64,000 nucleotides of DNA from Congregibacter litoralis KT71 (GCF_000153125.2 NZ_CM002299.1:3697238-3761237), one strand, 5' to 3'; counted from the stretch's first letter, positions 8,678-16,732 are shown. The notes: a model not told the origin generated them from the sequence alone. Translations and numbers: made by a program.

Positions 8678-9636
8678 AGTGATAGCGACCTATGCATCTC
8701 CCCAGCCACAAGTAGCCTCTCGGCTAGTTCAGTCAGGTGCTCGCACGCATGCAGTCGTTCTACCCATTCCAGAGGAATACCCGCACATCCGTAGTGGGCT
8801 CCTGCCAATTGTCCATAAATAGCACCGGTCGTATCAGCATCGTCTCCAAGATTCACAGCGGCCAAGGCTCCATCTCGAAAGTTTGTGGTGCTCCAAAAAG
8901 CCCAAAGCGCCGCTTCGATGGCATCGACAACGTAGCCTGTCCCACGGATGGAGCCGGCGGGTTTGCGCTTGAAGGAGCCTCCTGCCACTTCAGCGACCTT
9001 GCTTGCGAGGTCGGCCGGGTCCCAGAAATCCTTTGAGGGATGCCAATAGCTACCGCACAAGGCATCTTTTGATTGTCCATTGAGGGCACCCACAATTAGT
9101 CCCGTGTAATAACGGCAGGCATCAACGGCTTCATCCGCGCCATGGGTGGTACGAGACATCTGCGCTGCGCGTTCAATCGCCGCCGAGGGGGAGTTCGCAT
9201 AGAACAGTGGTATTGGCGCTAAGCGCATCAAACTGCCATTGCCAGCGGTTTGTGGATCTACAGACCCCGCCATAGGATCCCCCGTCTGCTCAAACTTAAA
9301 AAGCGCGCCGAGTACGGTGTTGCCAATATCAAAACAGGTTCCGGTGCTGCTTAGATATCCTTCGTGCCACCAACGACAGTACCGCTGCATCTGATCGGTA
9401 GCATCAAAGCCTTCACTCTCAATCAGACTCGCTGCAAGGCACAGCGCCATCGACGTGTCGTCAGTCCATTGCCCTGGCTTAAGACCGAAAGGCCCACCGC
9501 CCATCATGTCGCTGATGGGCTCGAAGGTACCCGGCGACTTAAATTCCAGGGTTGTCCCCAGCGCATCGCCCACCGCGAGTCCCAGTAACGCGCCCAGACC
9601 ACGGTCTTTGATATCGACGCTTATTAGCACAGGCAA
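8674..9636 (-). CDS. ADP-ribosylglycohydrolase (DraG/ARH family)
   Basis: A 320-residue enzyme of the ADP-ribosylglycohydrolase family, expected to cleave ADP-ribose from proteins, nucleic acids or small molecules. Both metal-binding signatures are intact: GQWTDDTSMAL near residues 55-65 and NLGDDADTTGAIYGQLAG near 264-281, together binding the two Mg2+ ions of the active site. GLAVGDALGTTLEF near 18 and AGNGSLMR near 130 also fit the family. The start is uncertain: TTG at 9636 or GTG at 9630, both overlapping the end of the nuclease gene upstream. It sits in the middle of a coupled operon with a phosphatase and an ARPP-1-like protein, which supports a shared pathway of ADP-ribose processing. 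Confidence 0.92.
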   Translation of the reverse strand: MPVLISVDIKDRGLGALLGLAVGDALGTTLEFKSPGTFEPISDMMGGGPFGLKPGQWTDDTSMALCLAASLIESEGFDATDQMQRYCRWWHEGYLSSTGTCFDIGNTVLGALFKFEQTGDPMAGSVDPQTAGNGSLMRLAPIPLFYANSPSAAIERAAQMSRTTHGADEAVDACRYYTGLIVGALNGQSKDALCGSYWHPSKDFWDPADLASKVAEVAGGSFKRKPAGSIRGTGYVVDAIEAALWAFWSTTNFRDGALAAVNLGDDADTTGAIYGQLAGAHYGCAGIPLEWVERLHACEHLTELAERLLVAGEMHRSLSL

Positions 9637-10415
9637 TCGTATACCTGCGAGATAAAAGGCCAGTACTCGCAGTCAACATCGTGATCTGGACATTCCGAGC
9701 CTTCCAGAATGAATTTGGCTTCCGTCAAGGTATCTTCGACCCAGCTGTCGTCACCCACATACACCAATAACGATGTAGCGAATCGCATCGATGCATAGCG
9801 CGGATTCTCTTCCAGCATCCCACTCATACCCACATGCAGGCCATCGACGTATACAAAATAGGCCGTGTCTGACACGTCGAATCCTTTACGTCGCAGGATC
9901 CACTGGTACATCTCTATCTGGCGCTTATACCCCTCCTTCCATTTTCCGGCCAGAGACACTGGCTTTGGATCCTTTGACTGATTGGAGGTGCTTTTGTAAT
10001 CGACGATGTGAAGCTGTCCCGTGGTCACATGCTCCCAGATATCGTCGATGCCACCGCCAAAGCGGATATTCGTTTCGTCGTGGACGACGCTGAAGTAGTC
10101 GTCGCCCGACCCGAAGTGAAGCGAACTCATCCAACGTTCAAGATCGGGGTGTTCAAATGGCTTCAGGTTGTCCAAGCCGTGATGAACCATAAACGGGTGA
10201 GGACCAAATCCTCGAACGCTATCAAAGTCCCGTTTAAGCAACCGATCCGTGTTGGAGTTGATGTTAAACGGCGGCATGCTCGGAAACTTCACGCCACCGG
10301 CCTTCTCAAGCCAAAAGCAGCCCGGACATCGTATGAACGACTCCAGCTTCGACCGTGAGAGCTCGTAGGGCTCTGGATTGTTGGGGTCAAAAGCCCCGCG
10401 GTGCCGCGGCATCAC
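9624..10415 (-). CDS. RecB/Cas4-like PD-(D/E)XK nuclease
   Basis: A 263-residue protein with the RecB-like nuclease core: GGIDDIWEH (Asp124) followed by LHIVDYKST (Asp139, Lys141), and the helix motif RQIEMYQW that supplies the conserved QxxxY. The N-terminal LSRSKLESFIRCPGCFWLEK resembles the entry helix of Cas4/RecB-family exonucleases; two or three cysteines (Cys30, Cys33) are present near it, but a full four-Cys iron-sulfur site is not obvious. It should cut or trim DNA. It overlaps the gene before it and the glycohydrolase after it by a few bases, so it belongs to the same coupled operon. Its association with ADP-ribose enzymes is unusual. Confidence 0.8.
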   Translation of the reverse strand: MMPRHRGAFDPNNPEPYELSRSKLESFIRCPGCFWLEKAGGVKFPSMPPFNINSNTDRLLKRDFDSVRGFGPHPFMVHHGLDNLKPFEHPDLERWMSSLHFGSGDDYFSVVHDETNIRFGGGIDDIWEHVTTGQLHIVDYKSTSNQSKDPKPVSLAGKWKEGYKRQIEMYQWILRRKGFDVSDTAYFVYVDGLHVGMSGMLEENPRYASMRFATSLLVYVGDDSWVEDTLTEAKFILEGSECPDHDVDCEYWPFISQVYDCLC

Positions 10416-10597
10416 GCCTCTCCCAATTTGTAAAAATTAAGCGGGCGAATGTTACTGGCTAGCTCAAGCGAAACCCGTGGGAGCATGCCGATGAGCGGTG
10501 GTAACGCCCTATCGTCTGCTATCCAGTGGGCGCGCCCTCTAGCGCCGCCAAGGGATGCTCTTAAATTTTGTGCCCGAACCCGCTTGTCGATAGCCAC
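10412..10597 (-). CDS. small basic hypothetical protein
   Basis: A 61-residue protein starting at GTG (10597), three bases past the stop of the preceding gene, with AGGGA just upstream; its stop overlaps the nuclease start by four bases. It is arginine-rich at the N-terminus (KRVRAQNLRASLGGARGRAHW) and has no recognised domain. The close packing on both sides is the main evidence that it is a real gene. It may be a small partner or regulator of the nuclease, but nothing in the sequence shows this. Confidence 0.5.
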   Translation of the reverse strand: MAIDKRVRAQNLRASLGGARGRAHWIADDRALPPLIGMLPRVSLELASNIRPLNFYKLGEA

Positions 10598-10600
10598 TCC

Positions 10601-10867
10601 CTAAAATCCAAACACGCTGCAGGCAAGCTCGCCGGCCAGTTCAATCGTGTCGCTTGGCAGCGCCATCAAGAATGCGGCCAGGTCGAGGTCGGCCAATTGC
10701 GACAAGGCCTCCAGCGAACACTCGTTCGTGAGCAGAGCAAGCACGGCTTCCGGGTTAGCCCCCGCGTTGACTGCAGCGATGTAAAGTTCCTGATCGCAGG
10801 CAGAGAGACACAAGAATTCGCTGGCTTCCCGGTTCCACTCGATCAGGTCAGGACTTTGTACTGGCAT
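10601..10867 (-). CDS. small hypothetical protein of ADP-ribose operon
   Basis: An 88-residue, acidic, mainly helical protein (LIEWNREASEFLCLSACD, ALLTNECSLEALSQLADLDLAAFL). The ATG at 10867 has GGGAG six bases upstream. It ends three bases before the next gene. The composition (Leu, Ala, Glu rich with scattered Cys) suggests a small helical bundle or adaptor. No family is recognised. Confidence 0.6.
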   Translation of the reverse strand: MPVQSPDLIEWNREASEFLCLSACDQELYIAAVNAGANPEAVLALLTNECSLEALSQLADLDLAAFLMALPSDTIELAGELACSVFGF

Positions 10868-10918
10868 CACTTTCTCCCTCTGTTGTTGCTCATAGCTTCA
10901 CGGCTGCGCAACCCAAAA

Positions 10919-11380
10919 CTATTGCTCGCCAATGATCTTTAACCCCTGCCCAAAGGGATTGGTCGGACTATCGGGCGAGAAAGGGTTACCGGCGCCATAG
11001 GGATTGTTAATAGAGTCTGCTGAATAGGGACTGCCGTAGCGCCCATAGGGGTTGCTTACTGAATCGGCATCGTAAGGATTCGTGCTCAACTTGCCGCGGT
11101 AGTTGCCACTGCTGTCATACAACTTGGGCGCATCCGTTGCATACGGGTTGGTGGCCGACTGATTGCTGTAAGGGCTCCCATAGCGACCGTACGGGTTGGC
11201 AATGCCGTCAGCCTTGTAAGGACTTCCCGCACCGTAAGGGTTACTCACGGAATCTGGATCAAAGGGATTGGCGCTCAGGTTGCCAAGCTCCGTTTGGGCA
11301 CCAACTGTACTGGCCGCCAGAAGCGCCGTGAGTACCAGGGTAACTAACACTTCCTGGCGTATATCGTTGTTCATCGTCAT
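10919..11380 (-). CDS. secreted NPYG-repeat protein
   Basis: A 153-residue exported protein. The start at 11380 is chosen from GAGGAAA upstream; the signal peptide is about residues 1-25 (VLVTLVLTALLAASTVGA, cleavage before QTELG). The mature part is almost entirely degenerate repeats of the form SxxNPYGxxGSPYxxDS: I count NPF/NPY motifs about every 10-20 residues, with GRYGSPY twice and NPYGAG twice. Similar Asn-Pro-Tyr repeat proteins exist as conserved unknowns in many bacteria; the repeats suggest an extended surface or periplasmic structure. It lies between the ARPP-1-like gene and the small helical gene with gaps of about 50 bp, so an otherwise cytoplasmic operon contains one exported product. 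Confidence 0.8.
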   Translation of the reverse strand: MTMNNDIRQEVLVTLVLTALLAASTVGAQTELGNLSANPFDPDSVSNPYGAGSPYKADGIANPYGRYGSPYSNQSATNPYATDAPKLYDSSGNYRGKLSTNPYDADSVSNPYGRYGSPYSADSINNPYGAGNPFSPDSPTNPFGQGLKIIGEQ

Positions 11381-11429
11381 TTGTCGTTTCCTCGTGAATA
11401 TCATCGTCGATCAATACATTTACCGATTG

Positions 11430-12416
11430 TCAGAAATCCAGTTCCATAGTTTGCTGCCGCTGTCGGGTGGAACTGCCCGTATCCATCGCAAACGCGCATA
11501 AGTGCACAATCCGATCTTTGGCGAACAGCCCACCGCCGCTGAGACTGTCTTCCACGACCCGTAAGTCACTGCCCTCGCCCAAGGCTTCGAACCGCTCAAC
11601 ATGCGCCGACGCCACGCGGTCCAGAAACTCACGTGCAGCCAACTCGGGTTGGGCGTCAGCGGAATCACCCGCTGGCGCATCCAGCCTGTCAGCGCGCAGC
11701 GCATCGATGGCATAGCTTCGCAGCACCTTGGGCATGAGTGCCTGCCAGGTGCTGGTCGCATCAAAGAGCTCCATACCGCGAACTTCTCCATCAATGGCAA
11801 AGACCGCACCCACCTGACCCTCGGTAATAGCAAACGCTTGCTCAAACTCATCAAGCGACCCTGACTGGCTGTCGTACAGGGCCGATACCGCGCTTGTCTC
11901 AGACGCCACTTTGAAATCACTCAGTGCAAACGACACGTCATCCCAAACCGCACCCTGATCTGTTCGTCGGGAGCCGCTGGTACCCATATGCCCTGTGACA
12001 TCGGCCGACTTTCTGGCGCGGCCGCTGGCAAAAAACGTGCGGTCCGAACTCTTGAAGGCCTCACTGTCATAATTCCAGCGTCCCGCTTCCACACAACTCA
12101 CGGGAATGGTTTGCTTGGTACCGCCCGGCACGAGCAACGACAGGTTCACAATGCGGTTCTGCTTGGCGCCGAGCAGTTCTTCGCCATCAAGCAAAAACAG
12201 TGACAGCTCACTGGCGTTATCGAGCAGCAACTCCGGCACACTCCCGCCCTCGGAGATCTCCGATACGGTCGCCAGGCCCTCGGCCTGCGCACTGTCGAGC
12301 AGCGTGTAATCCGCGATCGTAGAAACCGACGACAGCAGCGGAAACACACTCAGCCGTCCTGATCGTTGTACCTGCCCCACACTGATGTGCTGAAGCGTTT
12401 CTTGAAATACTGTCAT
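11430..12416 (-). CDS. ARPP-1-like protein (ADP-ribosylglycohydrolase/phosphatase-associated)
   Basis: A 328-residue protein starting MTVFQETLQHISVG. The start at 12416 has GTGGGA upstream; a longer frame opens only at a TTG. The first 160 residues carry the features I associate with the ARPP-1 domain, named for co-occurrence with ADP-ribosylglycohydrolases and rhodanese-phosphatase-superfamily proteins: LSLFLLDGEELLGAKQNRI near 95-113 followed by LVPGGTKQTIPVSCVEAGRW near 118-137. The domain's activity is not established as far as I know. The C-terminal half (AIDGEVRGMELFD, LPKVLRSYAIDAL) also fits the family. Its presence at the head of an operon that contains both named partners strongly supports the assignment. 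Confidence 0.75.
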   Translation of the reverse strand: MTVFQETLQHISVGQVQRSGRLSVFPLLSSVSTIADYTLLDSAQAEGLATVSEISEGGSVPELLLDNASELSLFLLDGEELLGAKQNRIVNLSLLVPGGTKQTIPVSCVEAGRWNYDSEAFKSSDRTFFASGRARKSADVTGHMGTSGSRRTDQGAVWDDVSFALSDFKVASETSAVSALYDSQSGSLDEFEQAFAITEGQVGAVFAIDGEVRGMELFDATSTWQALMPKVLRSYAIDALRADRLDAPAGDSADAQPELAAREFLDRVASAHVERFEALGEGSDLRVVEDSLSGGGLFAKDRIVHLCAFAMDTGSSTRQRQQTMELDF

Positions 12417-12600
12417 AGGGTCCCACCATATTCTTTCCACTCGTTTGAGCAGGGGAATCAATCCTAGACCGAAAAAAAATAAGCGCCATCGTGTATGGAT
12501 TCACATGTCGCCTCACTACGCGTGTTTTTTGAAAAAGTGACCAAAGAGTGTGTTATCGATCACAGAAACATCCGTCAATCAGGCTTGGGGGTGCAAGCGC

Positions 12601-12858
12601 TTACCGCCGATGCCGGCGGGGAGCGTCATCAACTGACTCAGAACTTGACGCCCAGACATTTGTCACGAGATCGCAATCAGCCTCCGCCGTCCCACACACC
12701 TCTTCCGCCAGGGTGAGTAACTGGTCACGCAGAACCGCAGGAGGCATATCAGACGGGAAAACCTCTCGAAGCAGAAAATAGGTGTCGGACAACTGACGAC
12801 GCGCCTCACCAATGAACTGCGGTTGCTTGCGCTCACCACCTTTAATGTGTCGAAACAT
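12601..12858 (-). CDS. small hypothetical protein
   Basis: An 85-residue protein. AAGGAG stands eight bases upstream of the ATG at 12858. It has a basic start (MFRHIKGGERKQPQFIGEARRQ), a helical middle (LSDTYFLLREVFPSD, RDQLLTLAEEVC) and an Arg-rich end. No family is recognised. It lies 185 bp upstream of the ARPP-1-like gene on the same strand and is read divergently from the HEPN gene, so it may be the first gene of the operon or a separate small gene. Confidence 0.45.
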   Translation of the reverse strand: MFRHIKGGERKQPQFIGEARRQLSDTYFLLREVFPSDMPPAVLRDQLLTLAEEVCGTAEADCDLVTNVWASSSESVDDAPRRHRR

Positions 12859-12961
12859 ACGATGCTCTCCTTTGATCGTTATTGGCTACACACACGTGCA
12901 CGCCTGCTTTTAGTTGGGGCATACTTGTTATCGACCTGCAAACTATCGATCGGGACGAGAC

Positions 12962-13612
12962 ATGGATTACACGACACTCAAGGCCCGTCACCGGCAGGAA
13001 CGCGATAGCTGGCCCAACAATCTGAGTCTTCGGGTCCACCGAGCCCTTAGCTGGCTTGAACGGTCAGAGCAGTGCGACGATGCGGACGGGCGGTTTATCT
13101 TTTTGTGGATAGCCTTCAATGGCGCCTATGCTCAGGAATTGGGGTCACTGCATGGCGGCACGGAGCGAGAGCGTTTTGGTCTCTTTCTGGCGAAACTTGT
13201 AGAACTCGACACTAGCAACAGGCTTCATCAACTCCTTTGGGACACCTATAGCGGCACCGTGCGAGTGCTGCTCGACAATAAGTATGTGTTCCAGCCCTTC
13301 TGGGATGCGCACCATGGGGATGAATCAGCTTCTGACTGGGAAACACGCTTCGTCGAATCAAAGTCAGGTGCTCATAGAGCACTGGCACGTAGTGACACGG
13401 CTACGGTTTTGAGCATTGTATTGACTCGACTCTACACACTGCGGAACCAATTAATGCACGGCGGCGCCACCTGGAACGGCAGCATTAATCGCGATCAGCT
13501 GCGGGACTGCTCAAAGTTTCTGGGTGAACTAGTGCCCACGATGATATTGGTAATGATGGAGCACCCGAATACTTTGTGGGGGGATGCGTGCTATCCCGTG
13601 GTTGAGAGCTAG
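12962..13612 (+). CDS. HEPN-domain protein (RNxxxH)
   Basis: A 216-residue protein; the ATG at 12962 is preceded by GGGACGAG, and the longer upstream frame is ignored. A C-terminal helix carries RNQLMH at residues 161-166, the RNxxxH motif of catalytic HEPN ribonucleases, followed by GGATWNGSINRDQLRD, typical of the Apea-like HEPN branch. FIFLWIAFNGAYAQE near 46-60 is the other characteristic helix. HEPN proteins are often RNases in toxin-antitoxin and abortive-infection systems. It is transcribed away from the ARPP-1/ADP-ribosylglycohydrolase operon, leaving about 100 bp for two promoters; whether it is a partner of that operon is open. Confidence 0.75.
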   Translation: MDYTTLKARHRQERDSWPNNLSLRVHRALSWLERSEQCDDADGRFIFLWIAFNGAYAQELGSLHGGTERERFGLFLAKLVELDTSNRLHQLLWDTYSGTVRVLLDNKYVFQPFWDAHHGDESASDWETRFVESKSGAHRALARSDTATVLSIVLTRLYTLRNQLMHGGATWNGSINRDQLRDCSKFLGELVPTMILVMMEHPNTLWGDACYPVVES

Positions 13613-13653
13613 CATGTCCAGGTGCTGATACTTTGTCGCCCTCGCACTGACCG

Positions 13654-14211
13654 CTAGCCCATAACTATTCTCACGCCCGTCTGAAGGCGGTTCAGTCGAT
13701 GCTGCAACAGGCTGACATCCAGTGCCGTCGGTAACTCAACACCTTTGTAGTCGTTGCCTGGGCATGGACCATTAATAAACCTCACCTCTCCTATCGGTGA
13801 ATCGATTGATGAATTTGGACCTAGATCCAGATCACACAGCAACTCATACGCACGGGCATTAGGGCTGTCATGCAGACACCAAGCGTCGCAAACGGTAGAC
13901 CAATCCAGCGTGTCATCAGGCTCGATGCCAGTGTCCGCCCATTCCGCCAACGCCTCTTCAACCGGCTCAAAAGAATAGCGCTCGACAAACTCCCGTAGCG
14001 TCATCTCCGGCGGCTCCTCGGACGGGTTACCCAGGTAAAGCGTGAAATTGTCGGTGAAGTCACGGGACGCAATGACCGTCGTATGCGCCTCTGTCGATGC
14101 CTGAAGCAGCGCCTCGCCGTGATTTTCGAATACACTCAATGCCCGTTCAAAGAATCGTGGCAACACAAACCCTGTCGCGGTGCCGAGAAGGAACTGTCGT
14201 CGTGAGATCAT
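13654..14211 (-). CDS. Tat-exported hypothetical protein
   Basis: A 185-residue protein with a twin-arginine signal at its N-terminus (MISRRQFLLGTATGFVLPRF), so it should fold in the cytoplasm and be exported by the Tat system. The mature part is acidic (DTGIEPDDTLDWSTVCDAWC) with four or more cysteines and a GPCPGND motif. No domain is recognised. Its start overlaps the stop of the upstream gene by four bases. A second Tat-exported protein with a small coupled upstream gene lies at 15933-16732, so the arrangement is repeated in this island. Confidence 0.6.
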   Translation of the reverse strand: MISRRQFLLGTATGFVLPRFFERALSVFENHGEALLQASTEAHTTVIASRDFTDNFTLYLGNPSEEPPEMTLREFVERYSFEPVEEALAEWADTGIEPDDTLDWSTVCDAWCLHDSPNARAYELLCDLDLGPNSSIDSPIGEVRFINGPCPGNDYKGVELPTALDVSLLQHRLNRLQTGVRIVMG

Positions 14212-14915
14212 GGCGTCTCACCCTCACAGCCTTTGCCAGCGTCCTCCGACGCTCTACCCCGTCCCCTCCTTTCATCTACAAAGGTGCGCAGTTCGTCTTC
14301 TCCGCCCTTACGACGGCAGTAGCCGCAACCAAAAGAGTTGGACGCCGTGCTGATGTAGAGCGAATGGTTTGTCTCCGGACAACGGGCCCGCCACGCAGTT
14401 GGGGCGGTGCCTGTGGGTTCAGGCTGCAGACGTAGCTCCCGGGCAGCGCGCACCACCGAGGTTTCCTTAGCAGACGCCTGAATAGCCATCGCATCGCCCT
14501 CTCGCTCCAGCCCTGCAACGGTCTCCTCATAAACTTGTTCTGAAAACACACCCGCCAGATACAACCTGCCGGGCCAAGCATGCCCCCAGCGGGAACGTAC
14601 CAACGTAATGAATAGGTTCTGCGCAACGTCATCTGTGTTGGTGGAACAAAGCGCCCGCACTGTCAGGCCCTGCCTACAGGACACCGGCAGGGTTGCTGGC
14701 GATGCCGGCTCAAAATCGAGGGCGTCGGGGTGCGCAAGCCAGAGTTCGGCATGATCACCGAGTTGTCTTACATATAGCGCCTCGTTAACGGAGGCGACCC
14801 CCAAATTGAGGCTGTATACACAGACCAGTAAAGCGCCCCGGGGGACTGCCGCCCCATGACGCTTGACCCACGGGTCAACGTACACGACTTCGAACGCGTG
14901 ATTCTCTTTAGACAT
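14208..14915 (-). CDS. hypothetical protein with VDPWVK head and Cys-rich tail
   Basis: A 235-residue protein; the start at 14915 has TAGGAG seven bases upstream. Residues 8-45 (VVYVDPWVKRHG, LLVCVYSLNLGVASVNEALY) resemble the whole 52-residue product at 15153-15311, which has IVDPWVKQADNR followed by ISFKSNGIVEMTF. The C-terminal part has RCPETNH and FGCGYCRRKGGEDE, a likely zinc knuckle. No known family is recognised. It is translationally coupled (four-base overlap) to the Tat-exported protein gene downstream. Confidence 0.55.
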   Translation of the reverse strand: MSKENHAFEVVYVDPWVKRHGAAVPRGALLVCVYSLNLGVASVNEALYVRQLGDHAELWLAHPDALDFEPASPATLPVSCRQGLTVRALCSTNTDDVAQNLFITLVRSRWGHAWPGRLYLAGVFSEQVYEETVAGLEREGDAMAIQASAKETSVVRAARELRLQPEPTGTAPTAWRARCPETNHSLYISTASNSFGCGYCRRKGGEDELRTFVDERRGRGRASEDAGKGCEGETP

Positions 14916-15152
14916 GTCAAATCTCCTACTCCCCAAGGATAATCGGCATAAATCAGCTCGGGGATCAGGAGCCAGATCAGCCGCTTTAGCTGCATTTTTA
15001 TCCCGCCCGCAAGTTGGTGCTTAAATCGGCGGCTGTACTTCAATGTTGTGAATCGTTGAGCGTTGAGTACGGTACAAACCATTCGCTAACTCGAAGTCAT
15101 AAACAGGGTCATCTGAGGCATTCAGCCATTTAGAAAATCAGCAGCTCCACAT

Positions 15153-15311
15153 TCATCCATTGGAAAGAAAAGTCATCTCGACGATCCCGTTGGACTTAAA
15201 GGAGATAGCTGTAATCAACTGCGCACTTTCTGGACTCCGCAGTCGATTGTCGGCCTGCTTCACCCACGGATCGACGATCTGCGCCCTGTCATCTTCTGTT
15301 TGATTCTGCAT
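15153..15311 (-). CDS. small VDPWVK protein
   Basis: A 52-residue protein starting MQNQTEDDRAQIVDPWVK. AAAGGG lies seven bases upstream of the ATG at 15311. The segment IVDPWVKQADNR and the following beta-like stretch (AQLITAISFKSNGIVEMTFL) match in order the N-terminus of the 235-residue protein encoded 240 bp downstream, so the two look like paralogues, one short and one extended. The function is not known. Confidence 0.55.
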   Translation of the reverse strand: MQNQTEDDRAQIVDPWVKQADNRLRSPESAQLITAISFKSNGIVEMTFLSNG

Positions 15312-15409
15312 AAAATTACCCTTTACTCGTTTCAGCACCGCGCCAATGCACTTACGGCCGCTAAACCTCTGGAGTTAGGGTCAGATGCCATGCGAGTTAG
15401 TGCGTTTTT

Positions 15410-15898
15410 CTAAACGTGATAGTCCGGCAGCGATCGCCGGTAGGCCGCTTCCAATACGCCAGGATCTTTAGCGGCTGAGGTACAGAGGTATTCAGGGTTG
15501 GGCCTGATTCCAACACGCCCAAGATCGAGTCGATCTGCATCCCAGCAAGTCATCACCGTGATGTCGGCTTCTGTATACCCCTCGCTATGCTCTCTACACG
15601 CATCGGTCAGTTTTTTCAGCTGAGATCGTTTCAAGTCAATAGTTTGCGGACATAGCGAAAAAGCAAACTCTGCGGCCCGCTCGCCATGCCATGGGTCATA
15701 GTCGTCATTGACGCGAGCCACATCGTGAACAAACGCGAAGTACTCCACGACAGCCACGTCGGCTCCGGTGCTCTGCGCAAGTAGCAACCCATTGCGTCTG
15801 ACTCGTGCCCAGTGACGAACTCCGTGAATACCGTGCCAATCCAACTCAAATCGCGATCGCAGTAAGCCCAAAAGTGGCTTCGAAATGCGACTGTTCAT
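15410..15898 (-). CDS. HD-domain phosphohydrolase
   Basis: A 162-residue protein with an HD-type metal phosphohydrolase core: HGIHGVRHWARV near residues 22-32 supplies the first His, FVHDVARVND near 57-66 the HD pair, and CWDADRLDLGRVG near 118-130 the last Asp. HDPWHGERAA-like sequence (DPWHGERAAEF near 68-78) also fits. Such enzymes remove phosphate from nucleotides or second messengers; the substrate here is unknown. It begins with an ATG beside the next Tat-exported gene with a 34-bp gap, so it is probably co-transcribed with it. Confidence 0.75.
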   Translation of the reverse strand: MNSRISKPLLGLLRSRFELDWHGIHGVRHWARVRRNGLLLAQSTGADVAVVEYFAFVHDVARVNDDYDPWHGERAAEFAFSLCPQTIDLKRSQLKKLTDACREHSEGYTEADITVMTCWDADRLDLGRVGIRPNPEYLCTSAAKDPGVLEAAYRRSLPDYHV

Positions 15899-15932
15899 GA
15901 TGAGCAGCCTTCATAGCATCCCACAAAGCACC

Positions 15933-16523
15933 TCATGCCCAGACATCCCAGGTTGTATACACGTCGTAAATACGATCGTCCGGGGCGCATTCGACATAAT
16001 GACCTGTGAGAAGGTCAACGTTGACCCACTTGATACTAAGGTCATCCCGTCGGTCTCGGTTATATCTCGGCACCAACCCGTGAAAGATATCCCAAGATCT
16101 TGGGGCCTTCACGTACCGCGGGATGATGCCGCGCATGCCGGGCGCCAAGAAAAATATGCGTCCGTAACATTCCTTCCAAGGGTACCCATCAAGAACTCCA
16201 GATGGCGCACCGATACCATCCCATTCGGAGTCATCGAATTCGATTTCGTTGCACCACCAGTTCGCTAGGGGCCAGGCATACATAGGATCATCTGCTTCCA
16301 ACAAATCGTAGTGACCCGTCTGCAAATCAACGTCCGCCCAAAGCACCCTATATTTTGGGTAGAACTCCCAACGCGGGTCATCGTCATCGGGCGTCATCTG
16401 AACAGTGACAAACCGATCCTTTGGCGGTGTATACAGCGGTCCATCTGTCGACTGCTCTGAACACACGACAGAGGGGGCGGCGAGAGAGAAAGCGCTACCC
16501 CTAAGAAAATCACGACGCCTCAT
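15933..16523 (-). CDS. Tat-exported protein with two internal repeats
   Basis: A 196-residue protein with a twin-arginine leader (MRRRDFLRGSAFSLAAPSV). The mature part holds a motif twice: VLWADVDLQTGHYDLLEADD near residue 60 and IKWVNVDLLTGHYVECAPDD near 164, in each case followed by a Tyr/Trp-rich stretch (MYAWPLANWW and IYDVYTTWDVW). The duplication suggests a two-repeat exported binding protein. No family is recognised. It overlaps the 70-residue upstream gene by four bases. Confidence 0.6.
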   Translation of the reverse strand: MRRRDFLRGSAFSLAAPSVVCSEQSTDGPLYTPPKDRFVTVQMTPDDDDPRWEFYPKYRVLWADVDLQTGHYDLLEADDPMYAWPLANWWCNEIEFDDSEWDGIGAPSGVLDGYPWKECYGRIFFLAPGMRGIIPRYVKAPRSWDIFHGLVPRYNRDRRDDLSIKWVNVDLLTGHYVECAPDDRIYDVYTTWDVWA

Positions 16524-16732
16524 AACTCACAAACCAATGCAGCGGGCGCGTCCATCACAATGGCGAATTCACTATGCGCAAGAGCACGGTGCCGAGCGAT
16601 CAACGGCCATGGATTGGGCAAACGCTTGCGGATGGAGCGAACACGCTCCCCTGCGTAAAAGGCTTTTAAGGACTGCAGCTCGTCATCACTGAAGGGTGAT
16701 TGAGCAATAACAACAGGCAAAGGGGTATTCAT
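16520..16732 (-). CDS. small hypothetical protein coupled to Tat-exported protein
   Basis: A 70-residue protein with AAGGAG seven bases before its ATG at 16732 and a four-base overlap with the following Tat gene. The sequence (FSDDELQSLKAFYAGERVRSIRKRLPNPWPLIARHRALAHS) is basic in the middle and probably helical. No domain is recognised. Strong translation signals and coupling are the evidence that it is a gene. Confidence 0.55.
   Translation of the reverse strand: MNTPLPVVIAQSPFSDDELQSLKAFYAGERVRSIRKRLPNPWPLIARHRALAHSEFAIVMDAPAALVCEL

Noticed and set aside
12217..12516. 99-codon frame over the start of the ARPP-1-like gene
   Set aside because: It is a shadow of that gene; the ARPP-1 frame has recognisable domain motifs and this one has none.
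14768..15082. 104-codon minus-strand frame
   Set aside because: It overlaps the better supported 235-residue gene in another phase and has low-quality coding features.
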